Of a stretch of DNA of 61,837 bases, positions 34,476 to 43,534 are shown piece by piece (positions within the stretch are counted from its first letter, which is position 1; each line of letters begins with the position of its first letter). The notes beneath the pieces are model-generated. The model was given only the letters and a program-made list of their open reading frames with translations, did no database searches and was not told where the DNA came from. The position numbers and the translations under genes were made by a program. The stretch covers positions 1-61,837 of the forward strand of contig JAHHQW010000006.1 in NCBI GenBank assembly GCA_020026195.1. Direction: 5' to 3'. This DNA is from Prevotella sp. (lineage in GTDB: Bacteria > Bacteroidota > Bacteroidia > Bacteroidales > Bacteroidaceae).

Positions 34476-35114
34476 ATGAAGAAAATAAGATACGTACTTG
34501 TGCTCCTGGCAGCCATTGTGCTTACTGCGGCATGCAGTGACCATGAGACATATTCAGACCAGAAGAACAGAGAACGTAGTACCATAATGAAGTACATCAA
34601 CGACTCTTCCATTACGGTTATCACTGAACAGGATTTTAAGATAAACGGATGTAAGACAGATGTTTCGAAAAACGAGTACGTCCTTTTTGCCGGTACAGGC
34701 GTTTATATGCAGATTATTCGTGAAGGATGCGGAGAAAAACTTAAAGACGGAGAAACACAGACTGTTCTCTGTCGTTTTACGGAATATAACATGATGACCG
34801 ACTCAATACAGCTCAGCAACGACGTACTTGAGTTTGCTTCACGTCCCGACAAGATGACCGTAATTAACCAGAGCGGAACATATACGGCATCGTTCGTGCA
34901 GGGCGAGAGCATCATGGCACGAGTATACGGAAGTACTTCAGTTCCTAACGGATGGCTTGCACCGCTGCCCTACATCAACATAGGACGCCCAGTCAATCCG
35001 GACGACGAAATAGCTAAAGTAAAATTAATTGTTCCACATTCTGAGGGACAGGCATACGCAACAAACGGAGTGTACCCGTGTCTGTACACAATAACATACG
35101 AAAGAGGAAGATAA
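34476..35114 (+). CDS. DUF4827 lipoprotein
   Basis: A 212-residue lipoprotein (lipobox TAAC with Cys 20) of the Bacteroidales DUF4827 family. The region about 78-205 (REGCGEKLKDGETQTVLCRF, then the LAPLPYINIG segment) resembles FKBP-type prolyl isomerase folds, but the usual aromatic active-site residues are not clear, so catalytic activity is doubtful. It stands directly upstream of glmM, 12 bases apart, in what looks like one operon. It probably faces the periplasm or cell surface; function unknown. Confidence 0.75.
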   Translation: MKKIRYVLVLLAAIVLTAACSDHETYSDQKNRERSTIMKYINDSSITVITEQDFKINGCKTDVSKNEYVLFAGTGVYMQIIREGCGEKLKDGETQTVLCRFTEYNMMTDSIQLSNDVLEFASRPDKMTVINQSGTYTASFVQGESIMARVYGSTSVPNGWLAPLPYINIGRPVNPDDEIAKVKLIVPHSEGQAYATNGVYPCLYTITYERGR

Positions 35115-35126
35115 AAAATAAAAATT

Positions 35127-36515
35127 ATGACTCTCATTAAATCAATATCAGGTATTCGTGGTACCATAGGAGGACACACGGGTGATACACTTAACCCGTT
35201 CGACATTGTGAAATTCACAACAGCTTATGCAACATTCATCCGTAAGCGCGGCGTATCTAACTCAAATAAAATTGTAGTAGGACGCGACGGCCGTATCTCT
35301 GGCGAGATGGTCAAGAATGTAGTTTGCGGTACACTCATGGGCATGGGCTACGATGTAATAAACATAGGCTATGCAACAACACCGACTACAGAACTCGCAG
35401 TTACAATGTCGGGTGCTGACGGTGGTATCATCATCACGGCAAGTCACAATCCCCGTCAGTGGAATGCTCTCAAACTTCTTAACGAGCAGGGCGAATTCCT
35501 TACAAAGGCTGATGGTAACGAAGTTCTTGCAATAGCAGAAAAAGAAGATTTCGAATACGCAGACGTAGATCACGTAGGAAAATATATAGAAGACTTTACA
35601 TTCGACGAACGCCACATTCAGTCTGTTCTCGACCTTAAGCTCGTTGATGCAGAACTGATTAAGAAGGCTGGATTTAAGGTATGTGCCGATACAATCAACA
35701 GTGTTGGCGGCATCATCCTTCCCAAACTCTTCAAGGCATTAGGCGTAGAATATACAGTACTCAATGGCGAGTGCAACGGCGACTTCTCACACAATCCGGA
35801 GCCTATCGAGAAGAACCTCGGCGGCATCATGGATGCGATGAAGAGCGGCAAGTACGATCTCGGTATCGTGGTAGACCCCGATGTTGATCGTCTGGCATTC
35901 ATCACAGAGAAGGGCGATATGTTTGGCGAGGAATACACTCTCGTATCAGTATCCGACTATGTACTCTCACACACAACAGGAAATACAGTGTCAAACCTTT
36001 CTTCAACACGTGCCTTGAGAGACGTTACAGAACGTCACGGTGGCAAGTACACCGCAGCAGCAGTAGGCGAGGTTAACGTAACAACAAAGATGAAGGAAGT
36101 CAATGCTGTAATCGGTGGCGAAGGCAATGGCGGTGTCATTTATCCTGAGAGCCATTACGGACGTGATGCCCTCGTAGGTATTGCACTGTTCCTTACTAAC
36201 CTTGCACAGAAGAAGTGTACAGTAAGCGAACTTCGTGCCACATATCCCGAATACAAAATAGCAAAGAACCGTATCGACCTGACACCCGGAACAGATGTAG
36301 ATGCCATTCTCGAAGACGTTAAGGAAGCTTACAAGAACGAGCAGATTAATGACATCGACGGTGTTAAGATTGACTTTGCCGACAAGTGGGTACATCTCAG
36401 AAAGTCGAATACAGAACCAATCATCCGTGTTTACAGCGAGGCTGCAACAATGGAAGAGGCTGACGAACTGGGTCGCAGCATCATGAAGATGGTTTACGAC
36501 AAAATCGGAAAATAA
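35127..36515 (+). CDS. glmM: Phosphoglucosamine mutase
   Basis: It converts glucosamine 6-phosphate to glucosamine 1-phosphate, the precursor of UDP-GlcNAc for peptidoglycan and lipid A. The 462-residue protein has the active-site ITASHNPRQWNALKLL with Ser 106, the metal loop DPDVDRL, the sugar loop GEGNGGVIYPE and the phosphate loop RKSNTEPIIRVYSEA. The family also includes phosphomannomutases, but the GEGNGG loop favours GlmM. It lies downstream of the DUF4827 gene and 34 bases before a TetR regulator. Confidence 0.85.
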   Translation: MTLIKSISGIRGTIGGHTGDTLNPFDIVKFTTAYATFIRKRGVSNSNKIVVGRDGRISGEMVKNVVCGTLMGMGYDVINIGYATTPTTELAVTMSGADGGIIITASHNPRQWNALKLLNEQGEFLTKADGNEVLAIAEKEDFEYADVDHVGKYIEDFTFDERHIQSVLDLKLVDAELIKKAGFKVCADTINSVGGIILPKLFKALGVEYTVLNGECNGDFSHNPEPIEKNLGGIMDAMKSGKYDLGIVVDPDVDRLAFITEKGDMFGEEYTLVSVSDYVLSHTTGNTVSNLSSTRALRDVTERHGGKYTAAAVGEVNVTTKMKEVNAVIGGEGNGGVIYPESHYGRDALVGIALFLTNLAQKKCTVSELRATYPEYKIAKNRIDLTPGTDVDAILEDVKEAYKNEQINDIDGVKIDFADKWVHLRKSNTEPIIRVYSEAATMEEADELGRSIMKMVYDKIGK

Positions 36516-36549
36516 ACAGTAACTATAAATAATCAGGTATAAAAGATAG

Positions 36550-37185
36550 ATGTCAGTTTCGAAGACAAGAAAATTACTCGTAGACACAGCACGTCAGCTG
36601 TTTGCCAAAAATGGCCTTGAGAATACCACTATGTTTGATATTGCCGAGGCATCGGGAAAGGGCAGGCGTACGCTCTACACCTACTTTAAAAGCAAGGAAG
36701 ATGTGTATTACGCCGTAATAGAATCGGAACTTGAACGCCTGTCAGACAAACTTGACGAACTGTCAACACGTAAGATAAAGCCTTATGACAAGATTATAGA
36801 GCTTATCTATACGCACCTGAGTATGATAAAGGAAACCGTTGTACGAAACGGTAACCTCAGAGCTGAGTTCTTCCGCAATATATGGCGTGTGGAGAAGGTC
36901 CGCAAGAACTTCGACGAAGATGAGATAGAACTCTTCAAGAAAGTATACCGTGAAGGTAAGGAAGAAGGAGAGTTTGACATCGACAACGTAGAACTTGTGG
37001 CTGAAATTACACACTACTGTGTAAAAGGACTCGAAGTACCGTATATCTACGGACGACTCGGTCGCGGATTAACAGAAGAGAGCAGCAAGCCTATCGTTGC
37101 AAAGGTAGTGTACGGTGCCCTCGGAAAAAACAGAAAGAAGACAGACGAATCGCCCCGTCCCGTTAAGGACGATGACATTCGCTAA
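36550..37185 (+). CDS. TetR/AcrR-family transcriptional regulator
   Basis: A 211-residue repressor-type protein. The N-terminal helix-turn-helix is clear (about 8-55: ARQLFAKNGLENTTMFDIAE, then GKGRRTLYTYFKSKED). The C-terminal ligand-binding region is helical and not family specific. It sits between glmM and fabG on the same strand, 31 bases before fabG, so a role in controlling fatty-acid genes, as FabR-like TetR proteins do elsewhere, is an attractive guess. The ligand and targets are unknown. The charged tail (RKKTDESPRPVKDDDIR) is probably disordered. Confidence 0.88.
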   Translation: MSVSKTRKLLVDTARQLFAKNGLENTTMFDIAEASGKGRRTLYTYFKSKEDVYYAVIESELERLSDKLDELSTRKIKPYDKIIELIYTHLSMIKETVVRNGNLRAEFFRNIWRVEKVRKNFDEDEIELFKKVYREGKEEGEFDIDNVELVAEITHYCVKGLEVPYIYGRLGRGLTEESSKPIVAKVVYGALGKNRKKTDESPRPVKDDDIR

Positions 37186-37216
37186 TATTAAATAACCAGT
37201 TAAAGAAATTTTTAAA

Positions 37217-37963
37217 ATGGGATTATTAACAGGAAAGACAGCCATCGTAACAGGTGCCGCAAGAGGTATCGGTAAGGCTGTTGCATTGAGATTGGCTGAA
37301 GAAGGTGCAAACATTGCATTTACAGACTTGGTAATTGACGAGAACGGAAAGGCTACAGAAGCTGAAATCGCAGCTAAGGGCGTAAAGTGCAAAGGTTTCC
37401 CCAGCAACGCAGCTAACTTCGCAGAGACAGAAGAAGTAGTAAAGCAGATACATGCCGAATTCGGCAGCATTGACATCCTCGTTAACAACGCAGGTATTAC
37501 AAAGGACGGTCTCATGATGCGTATGACAGAAGCACAGTGGGATGCAGTTATCGCAGTAAACCTGAAGTCAGCCTTCAACTTCATCCATGCATGTACACCC
37601 ATCATGATGCGTCAGCGCAAGGGTAGTATCATCAACATGGCATCTGTAGTAGGCGTACACGGAAATGCAGGACAGTGCAACTATGCTGCTTCAAAGGCAG
37701 GACTCATCGCACTTGCAAAGAGTATTGCACAGGAAATCGGCAGCCGTGGCATCCGTGCTAACAGTATTGCTCCCGGATTCATTGACACAGCAATGACACA
37801 GGCTCTTCCTGAAGATATCCGCGAACAGTGGATTAAGAATATTCCCCTTCGCCGTGCAGGCCAGGCAGAGGATATTGCTAACGTAGCAGTGTTCCTCGCA
37901 TCAGATCTGTCGTCATACGTTACCGGTCAGGTAATCCAGGTAGACGGCGGTATGAATATGTAA
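37217..37963 (+). CDS. fabG: 3-oxoacyl-[acyl-carrier-protein] reductase
   Basis: The NADPH-dependent reductase of the type II fatty-acid elongation cycle. The 248-residue short-chain dehydrogenase has TGAARGIG near 12-19 for the cofactor, NNAGIT, the catalytic Ser in NMASVVG and YAASK, and the closing VTGQVIQVDGGMNM typical of FabG. It follows the TetR gene and is ended by a strong terminator. Codon use is strongly biased (GCA, AAG, GAC), which fits a highly expressed enzyme. Confidence 0.93.
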   Translation: MGLLTGKTAIVTGAARGIGKAVALRLAEEGANIAFTDLVIDENGKATEAEIAAKGVKCKGFPSNAANFAETEEVVKQIHAEFGSIDILVNNAGITKDGLMMRMTEAQWDAVIAVNLKSAFNFIHACTPIMMRQRKGSIINMASVVGVHGNAGQCNYAASKAGLIALAKSIAQEIGSRGIRANSIAPGFIDTAMTQALPEDIREQWIKNIPLRRAGQAEDIANVAVFLASDLSSYVTGQVIQVDGGMNM

Positions 37964-37982
37964 TTATACTTAATAACTGATA

Positions 37983-38043
37983 GTTGACAGCTGGGAGATG
38001 CACTGGTGATATACCGCGCATCTCCCACTCTCAACTTTTTTTT
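37983..38043 (+). terminator. Terminator after fabG
   Basis: Bases 37983-38001 pair with 38018-38035 (GGGAGATGC/GCATCTCCC at the top, GTTGA/TCAAC at the base) and are followed by eight T residues. It lies inside the longest open frame of the next gene, showing that this frame starts too far upstream. Confidence 0.88.
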
Positions 38044-38077
38044 ATCTTACGGTAACGATTTATCACCTTATATAATA

Positions 38078-38749
38078 ATGGATGTACTTTACGAAGACAA
38101 TCATATAATAATAGTAAACAAGCACAGCGGAGAAATAGTACAGGGCGACAAGACTGGCGACAAACCTCTTTCAGAGATGGTTAAGGAATATATTAAGGAA
38201 AAATATGCCAAGCCGGGCAATGTGTTCTGCGGTGTAGTACACAGACTGGACCGTCCCGTAGCCGGAGCAGTAGTGTTTGCACGAACCTCAAAGGCACTGA
38301 GCCGTCTTAACGAGACATTCCGTAATGGCGAAGTAAAGAAGACCTACTGGGCTATTTCAAGTAACTGTCCTGCAGAACCGCAGGGTACGCTTACTAACTG
38401 GATTGTACGTAAGGAAGCACAGAACAAGAGTTATGCCTACGACCATGAAGTCCCAGGTTCAAAGAAAGCCATCCTTAATTATAAGGTCATAGCCCATTCG
38501 GACAGATACCATCTCATTGAGGTAGAACTCCTTACCGGTCGTCATCATCAGATACGCTGTCAGCTGTCAGCCATCGGATGTCCCATCAAAGGCGACTTGA
38601 AATACGGATCAAAGCGCAGCAATCCGGACGGAAGCATATCGCTCATGGCACGCAGCGTAGAGTTTATGCATCCTGTAAAGAAAGAAATTATCAAAGCTGT
38701 AGCACCTTTACCTGAAGACAAACTCTGGCAGGCATTTGGCGTAGAATAA
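38078..38749 (+). CDS. RluA-family RNA pseudouridine synthase
   Basis: A 223-residue enzyme that turns uridine into pseudouridine in rRNA or tRNA. The catalytic motif HRLDRPVAGAVVFAR carries the essential Asp, and GRHHQIRCQLSAIG and PIKGDLKYG follow as in RluA/RluC/RluD. There is no S4 domain, so it belongs to the short RluA/TruC type; the target base is unknown. The frame opens upstream at 38006 but that would put the fabG terminator in the coding region, so the ATG at 38078 is used. It begins a likely operon with tamB and tamL. Confidence 0.88.
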   Translation: MDVLYEDNHIIIVNKHSGEIVQGDKTGDKPLSEMVKEYIKEKYAKPGNVFCGVVHRLDRPVAGAVVFARTSKALSRLNETFRNGEVKKTYWAISSNCPAEPQGTLTNWIVRKEAQNKSYAYDHEVPGSKKAILNYKVIAHSDRYHLIEVELLTGRHHQIRCQLSAIGCPIKGDLKYGSKRSNPDGSISLMARSVEFMHPVKKEIIKAVAPLPEDKLWQAFGVE

Positions 38750-38761
38750 TGCGGAAACAAT

Positions 38762-41700
38762 ATGACTAAGACTAAAAAGATTGTATTTATATCACTGACG
38801 GCACTTGTATCATTTCCGCTGATACTCTTCGTGCTGCTGACAATACTGATATATACTCCCGCTGTGCAGAATTATCTTGTACAGAAGATTACAGAAGAAG
38901 CTTCTGCACAGACCGGAATGGATATCAGTATAGAAAGGGTATGTCTGGAATTTCCATTAGACCTTGCTATTGATAACGTCAAGGTGATAAAACCTTCACA
39001 AAATGGAGGCAGAGACACAATAGCAGATGTTCGTCGCGTGGTGGTTGACGTCAAGATGCTCCCTCTTTTCAGAGGACAGGTTGATGTCGACGATCTTGAG
39101 ATATGCGATGCTGGAATAAACACTTCCGACCTCGTGGCATCAGCAATTGTAAAAGGAAACATAAAACGCCTTTACGTGCGCAGTCGAGGCGTAGATTTAA
39201 ATAACGACAGCGTAACAATCAACCGTGCCTCGATAGACAAGGCACGCCTTACCATTACTCTCACCGACAGCATCACTCCCGAAGATACTACGAAGACGGA
39301 GAACAACTGGAAGATAAATGCTTCTGAACTTGCCGTAAACAATTCGGACATTCGTCTTATAATGGCAAAAGACACGATTTCAGCATCCGTCGGCATTGGT
39401 AATCTCAGAGTAAAAGACACCAATTTAGATCTGGGACGCGGCATATACAAAGTAAATACACTCTATGCCGATGAGAGTTCTGTTAAATACGACAATACAT
39501 TTGCCGACTCCATAAAAGGATTCGACTATAACCATATAAGTCTTTATAACTTATCAATAGCAGGTGATTCTATTATTTATTCGCCTGAGCGTACGCGTGT
39601 AATCATAAAAAACATCCAGTTTGCAGAGCATAGCGGTCTTACGCTTGCAGAACTTAAAGGCAGGGTGGAGATGGACTCACTGTCGCTCAGAGTACCTGAG
39701 TTAAGTTTGCAGACAGACAACTCCGAAGTATTATTAACGGCTGACATGGATTTCAGTGCCTTTGACGATACACGGACAAACGGACGCTGTAACGCACTGC
39801 TCAACGGATACTTGGGCAAACAGGACATCATGCTATTTTTAGGAGCCATGCCCGAAGAGTTCCGCAGCAAGTGGCCTTCACAGCCGATGCGTTTCACGGC
39901 ATCGTGCAGCGGTAACGTCAGAGACATGAAGATAAACCGTGCATCACTGAATCTTCCTACGGCATTTGATGTTGAGGCTGACGGAAATATCACCGACATA
40001 AAAGGCAGGATGGGCGGTAATATCGGTGTAGGCCTCAATACGTATGACCTTGCTTTCGTCACATCACTCATAGAACACCCCGTAAACATTCCCCATCTGA
40101 GCGGTGGAGCACAGTTACACATTGATGGTTCGCAGTATGATGCAGACCTTAACGTAATGCAGAAAGACAGCTCTTCGCTCTCAGCTACTGTATTCTACGA
40201 TAATGTTACTATGGCATACGAGGCATCGGTTAATGCAGACAGTCTCAATATGACAGAGATTCTTCCAGCCGACTCGATATACAATGTAGATGCTTCGTTC
40301 AGTGTCAAGGGACAGAGAACAGATGTGTTCGACAAGTATATGGAACTTGAGTTTGATGGTGACATAAATAGAATACGTTATGGCAAGTACGATATAAACG
40401 GAATAAAAATGAACGGTCGTCTTGACGACGGACACGCCATCGCCGACGTAATCAGCGATAACGACTTCATGAAGGGACGTATTACGTTCGATGCCCTGTT
40501 AGACCGTAAGAACGTGCGTACCACTTTTGCATGCGACATAGCCAGGGTAGACTTACAGCGCATGGGATTATACAGACAGCCCCTGACGGCAGGAATATGT
40601 GCCCATATCGACTTAGCCACAGATATGGATGAATTCTTCCGTATCAACGGATACATGAGCGACATCACGGTAAAGGAAGAGAAGAAAGTACATCGTCCGC
40701 ACAGTATAATGATGAACATTAACACCAGCGCAGATACGACGTATGCAGACGTAAAAAGCGGTGACTTTAATCTGTTCGTGGATGCCGACGGAGGTGTGAA
40801 ACGTCTTGTTACCGTGGGTGATACGCTGATGAGCAAACTGAAACAGCAGATTGACCGTCGTATCATCAATCAGCACGACATCATAAGCAGTCTGCCTACG
40901 GCAACGATAAAGATGCACTCAGGCACTGGCAACGTGTTTGCCAATATAATGAAATTCTATGGTATGGAGTTTAAGACTGCCGATATGAATCTCGATATAT
41001 CACCGCACACCGGACTTAACGGAAATGTCGATGTAATAGAGATGAAGACAGGCGAAGCACTCCTTGACACCATCAATTTTGCACTGATGTCCGATTCGGA
41101 AGAATGCCGCTACACAGCCCGCATAAAGAACAGCATGCGCAATCCACGTTATGTATTTACTGCACTGTCGGATGGCTATTTGTTCGACCGTGGTCTGGGA
41201 TGCAATCTCAAATACATAGACCGTACCACAGAGGTAGGACTCGACATCGGACTTAAGGCTTCTATGCTCGAACGCGGTATAAAGTGTGAGCTGGCAAAAC
41301 TCGATCCTATCATCGGATATACTCCGTTTAGGGTAAACGAGAATAATCATGTCTATCTTGATCGTACCGGACGAGTATCGGCAAATATGAAACTGATAGC
41401 TCCCGATGGCAGCGGTCTGATGCTCTTCTCTGATGATGAGAATCTTGATGCCACACAGGACCTTACACTGACGCTGCATAAGATGGATCTCGGAAAGATA
41501 TTCTCCGTAATACCGTATATGCCGAGAATAACCGGACTTATGAACGGTGACTTCCACGTAGTGCAGACAGACGACATTGCTACGATGTCCGCCGACGTGC
41601 ATGTCAATGAGATGACATACGAGAAAGTGCCTATGGGCGACGTAGGAACAGAAATGGTTTATATGCCTATGAACGATGGCTCGCATTTCGTTGACGGCCG

Positions 41701-43534
41701 TATTACGCAGTATGAAAGAGAGATTGCAACCGTTTCAGGAAAATATATCCCCGAAGGAAATGAGAACTTCGATCTTGAGATGGCTCTCAAACGATTCCCG
41801 ATGGACATCACCAACGGACTCTTCCCGTATCATCTTTTAGGATTGCACGGATATGCAGAAGGCGGACTCACCGTAAAGGGAACAACGTCAAGACCTAAGG
41901 TAGATGGCGAGCTGTTCCTCGATTCTTCGTATGTAGAGAGTGTTCCGTTTGGTGTGGAGATGCGCTTTGCAAACGACCCGGTGCGTATCGTAGGAAGTAA
42001 CCTTCTCTTTGAGAACTTCGAGTTGTTCTCGCACAACGACAATCCCCTCGACCTTTACGGACGACTTGACTTCTCGAATCTCGATGACATTAAAATGGAC
42101 ATCAAGATGCAGGCACACGACTTCCTGCTCGTTGATTCTAAAGAAAAGAGATATTCGGTAGCTTACGGTAAGGCATGGGTAGACTTCTACGGTTATATGA
42201 AGGGACCGCTCGACAAACTGAAGGTAACGGGACTTCTTGACGTATCGGGAAATACCGACCTCGTATATATCCTTCGCGACTCACCTCTTTCTACCGATAA
42301 CCGCATGGACGATCTTGTTAAGTTCGTAGACCTTCAGGATACCGCGAGGGTAGAGAAAGAACGTCCCGAACTTTCCGGACTCGATATGGATATGCACGTC
42401 GTAGTACAGAACGGTGCACACGTGGTATGTAACCTCAATGCCGATAAGACCAACTATTTAGACCTTATGGGTGGCGGACGACTCAGAATGCAGTATAATG
42501 CTCTCGACGACTTCCGTCTTACAGGTAAATATACACTTACTAATGGCGAGATGAAATACTCGCTGCCTGTCATTCCGCTCAAGACATTCGCCATTACAGA
42601 TGGCAGTTACGTAGAGTTTACTGGCAATGCCATGAATCCACGACTGAACATCACGGCAACCGAACGAACGTCAACTTCTGTAAGTTCGGATGACGGATCT
42701 ACCAGAACGGTAGAGTTTGACTGCGGTGTCGAGGTGACACGAACCCTTAACGACATGGGACTGAAGTTTATCATAAGTGCCCCCGAAGACATGTCTGTAC
42801 AGAATCAGCTGGCATCAATGAGTGAGGAGCAGCGCGGAAAGATTGCCGTCACCATGCTTACCACCGGAATGTATCTCTCAGACGGTAACACATCGGCATT
42901 CTCGATGAACAATGCCCTCAGCTCGTTCTTGCAGTCAGAAATCAACCAGATAGCAAGCAGTGCCATGAAGACAATGGATGTGAGCGTCGGAGTGGACAAT
43001 ACTATAAATGCTACCGGAGCTCAGCAGACAGACTATTCGTTTAAGTTTGCCAAGAGATTCTGGAACAACCGAATGAAGATTATCGTAGGCGGTAGCGTGT
43101 CTACGGGTACTGAAGCTGATAACTCGGCAGGATCGTTCTTCGACAATGTGTCGTTCGAGTATCGTCTTGACAAATCAGCAAGCAAGAACCTGCGTATGTT
43201 CTATGAACGCGAATCGAATGATATTCTCGAAGGAGAAGTAAGCGAATATGGTGTCGGTTTCGTATGGAGAAAGAGAATGCGCCATTTCAATGATATTTTC
43301 AGAAAGACAAAGAAGGAAAGACCATTCGAAAATGAAAATGCCGCAAGAAAGAAGAATGCCTCCGACAGTACATCGTCAGACGGAATGAAGAATGATAAAC
43401 TAAGACCTGTCGTGCAGTCTCCATCGGTAAAAACAGATTCTGTTGATGACAGCAAACCGCAGCGTACCACACTGGTAGCACCGCATAAGACGCCTGCTGC
43501 CTTAGAAGAAAACAAGAAAGGCAATAAGAAATGA
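38762..43534 (+). CDS. tamB: TamB-like translocation and assembly module protein
   Basis: A 1590-residue AsmA/TamB-type protein: one N-terminal membrane anchor (about 8-32), a very long repetitive beta-strand region expected to form a hydrophobic groove across the periplasm, and the conserved TamB (DUF490) domain at about 1130-1505. Such proteins move phospholipids, and perhaps outer-membrane proteins, between membranes. After the domain, residues about 1505-1590 form a Lys-, Ser- and Pro-rich tail that looks disordered and is odd for TamB. The stop overlaps the start of tamL by four bases, so the partners are translationally coupled. Confidence 0.9.
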   Translation: MTKTKKIVFISLTALVSFPLILFVLLTILIYTPAVQNYLVQKITEEASAQTGMDISIERVCLEFPLDLAIDNVKVIKPSQNGGRDTIADVRRVVVDVKMLPLFRGQVDVDDLEICDAGINTSDLVASAIVKGNIKRLYVRSRGVDLNNDSVTINRASIDKARLTITLTDSITPEDTTKTENNWKINASELAVNNSDIRLIMAKDTISASVGIGNLRVKDTNLDLGRGIYKVNTLYADESSVKYDNTFADSIKGFDYNHISLYNLSIAGDSIIYSPERTRVIIKNIQFAEHSGLTLAELKGRVEMDSLSLRVPELSLQTDNSEVLLTADMDFSAFDDTRTNGRCNALLNGYLGKQDIMLFLGAMPEEFRSKWPSQPMRFTASCSGNVRDMKINRASLNLPTAFDVEADGNITDIKGRMGGNIGVGLNTYDLAFVTSLIEHPVNIPHLSGGAQLHIDGSQYDADLNVMQKDSSSLSATVFYDNVTMAYEASVNADSLNMTEILPADSIYNVDASFSVKGQRTDVFDKYMELEFDGDINRIRYGKYDINGIKMNGRLDDGHAIADVISDNDFMKGRITFDALLDRKNVRTTFACDIARVDLQRMGLYRQPLTAGICAHIDLATDMDEFFRINGYMSDITVKEEKKVHRPHSIMMNINTSADTTYADVKSGDFNLFVDADGGVKRLVTVGDTLMSKLKQQIDRRIINQHDIISSLPTATIKMHSGTGNVFANIMKFYGMEFKTADMNLDISPHTGLNGNVDVIEMKTGEALLDTINFALMSDSEECRYTARIKNSMRNPRYVFTALSDGYLFDRGLGCNLKYIDRTTEVGLDIGLKASMLERGIKCELAKLDPIIGYTPFRVNENNHVYLDRTGRVSANMKLIAPDGSGLMLFSDDENLDATQDLTLTLHKMDLGKIFSVIPYMPRITGLMNGDFHVVQTDDIATMSADVHVNEMTYEKVPMGDVGTEMVYMPMNDGSHFVDGRITQYEREIATVSGKYIPEGNENFDLEMALKRFPMDITNGLFPYHLLGLHGYAEGGLTVKGTTSRPKVDGELFLDSSYVESVPFGVEMRFANDPVRIVGSNLLFENFELFSHNDNPLDLYGRLDFSNLDDIKMDIKMQAHDFLLVDSKEKRYSVAYGKAWVDFYGYMKGPLDKLKVTGLLDVSGNTDLVYILRDSPLSTDNRMDDLVKFVDLQDTARVEKERPELSGLDMDMHVVVQNGAHVVCNLNADKTNYLDLMGGGRLRMQYNALDDFRLTGKYTLTNGEMKYSLPVIPLKTFAITDGSYVEFTGNAMNPRLNITATERTSTSVSSDDGSTRTVEFDCGVEVTRTLNDMGLKFIISAPEDMSVQNQLASMSEEQRGKIAVTMLTTGMYLSDGNTSAFSMNNALSSFLQSEINQIASSAMKTMDVSVGVDNTINATGAQQTDYSFKFAKRFWNNRMKIIVGGSVSTGTEADNSAGSFFDNVSFEYRLDKSASKNLRMFYERESNDILEGEVSEYGVGFVWRKRMRHFNDIFRKTKKERPFENENAARKKNASDSTSSDGMKNDKLRPVVQSPSVKTDSVDDSKPQRTTLVAPHKTPAALEENKKGNKK

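Noticed and set aside
38006..38077. 24-residue N-terminal extension of the pseudouridine synthase
   Set aside because: It would run through the right arm and T-tract of the fabG terminator and does not resemble the family start.
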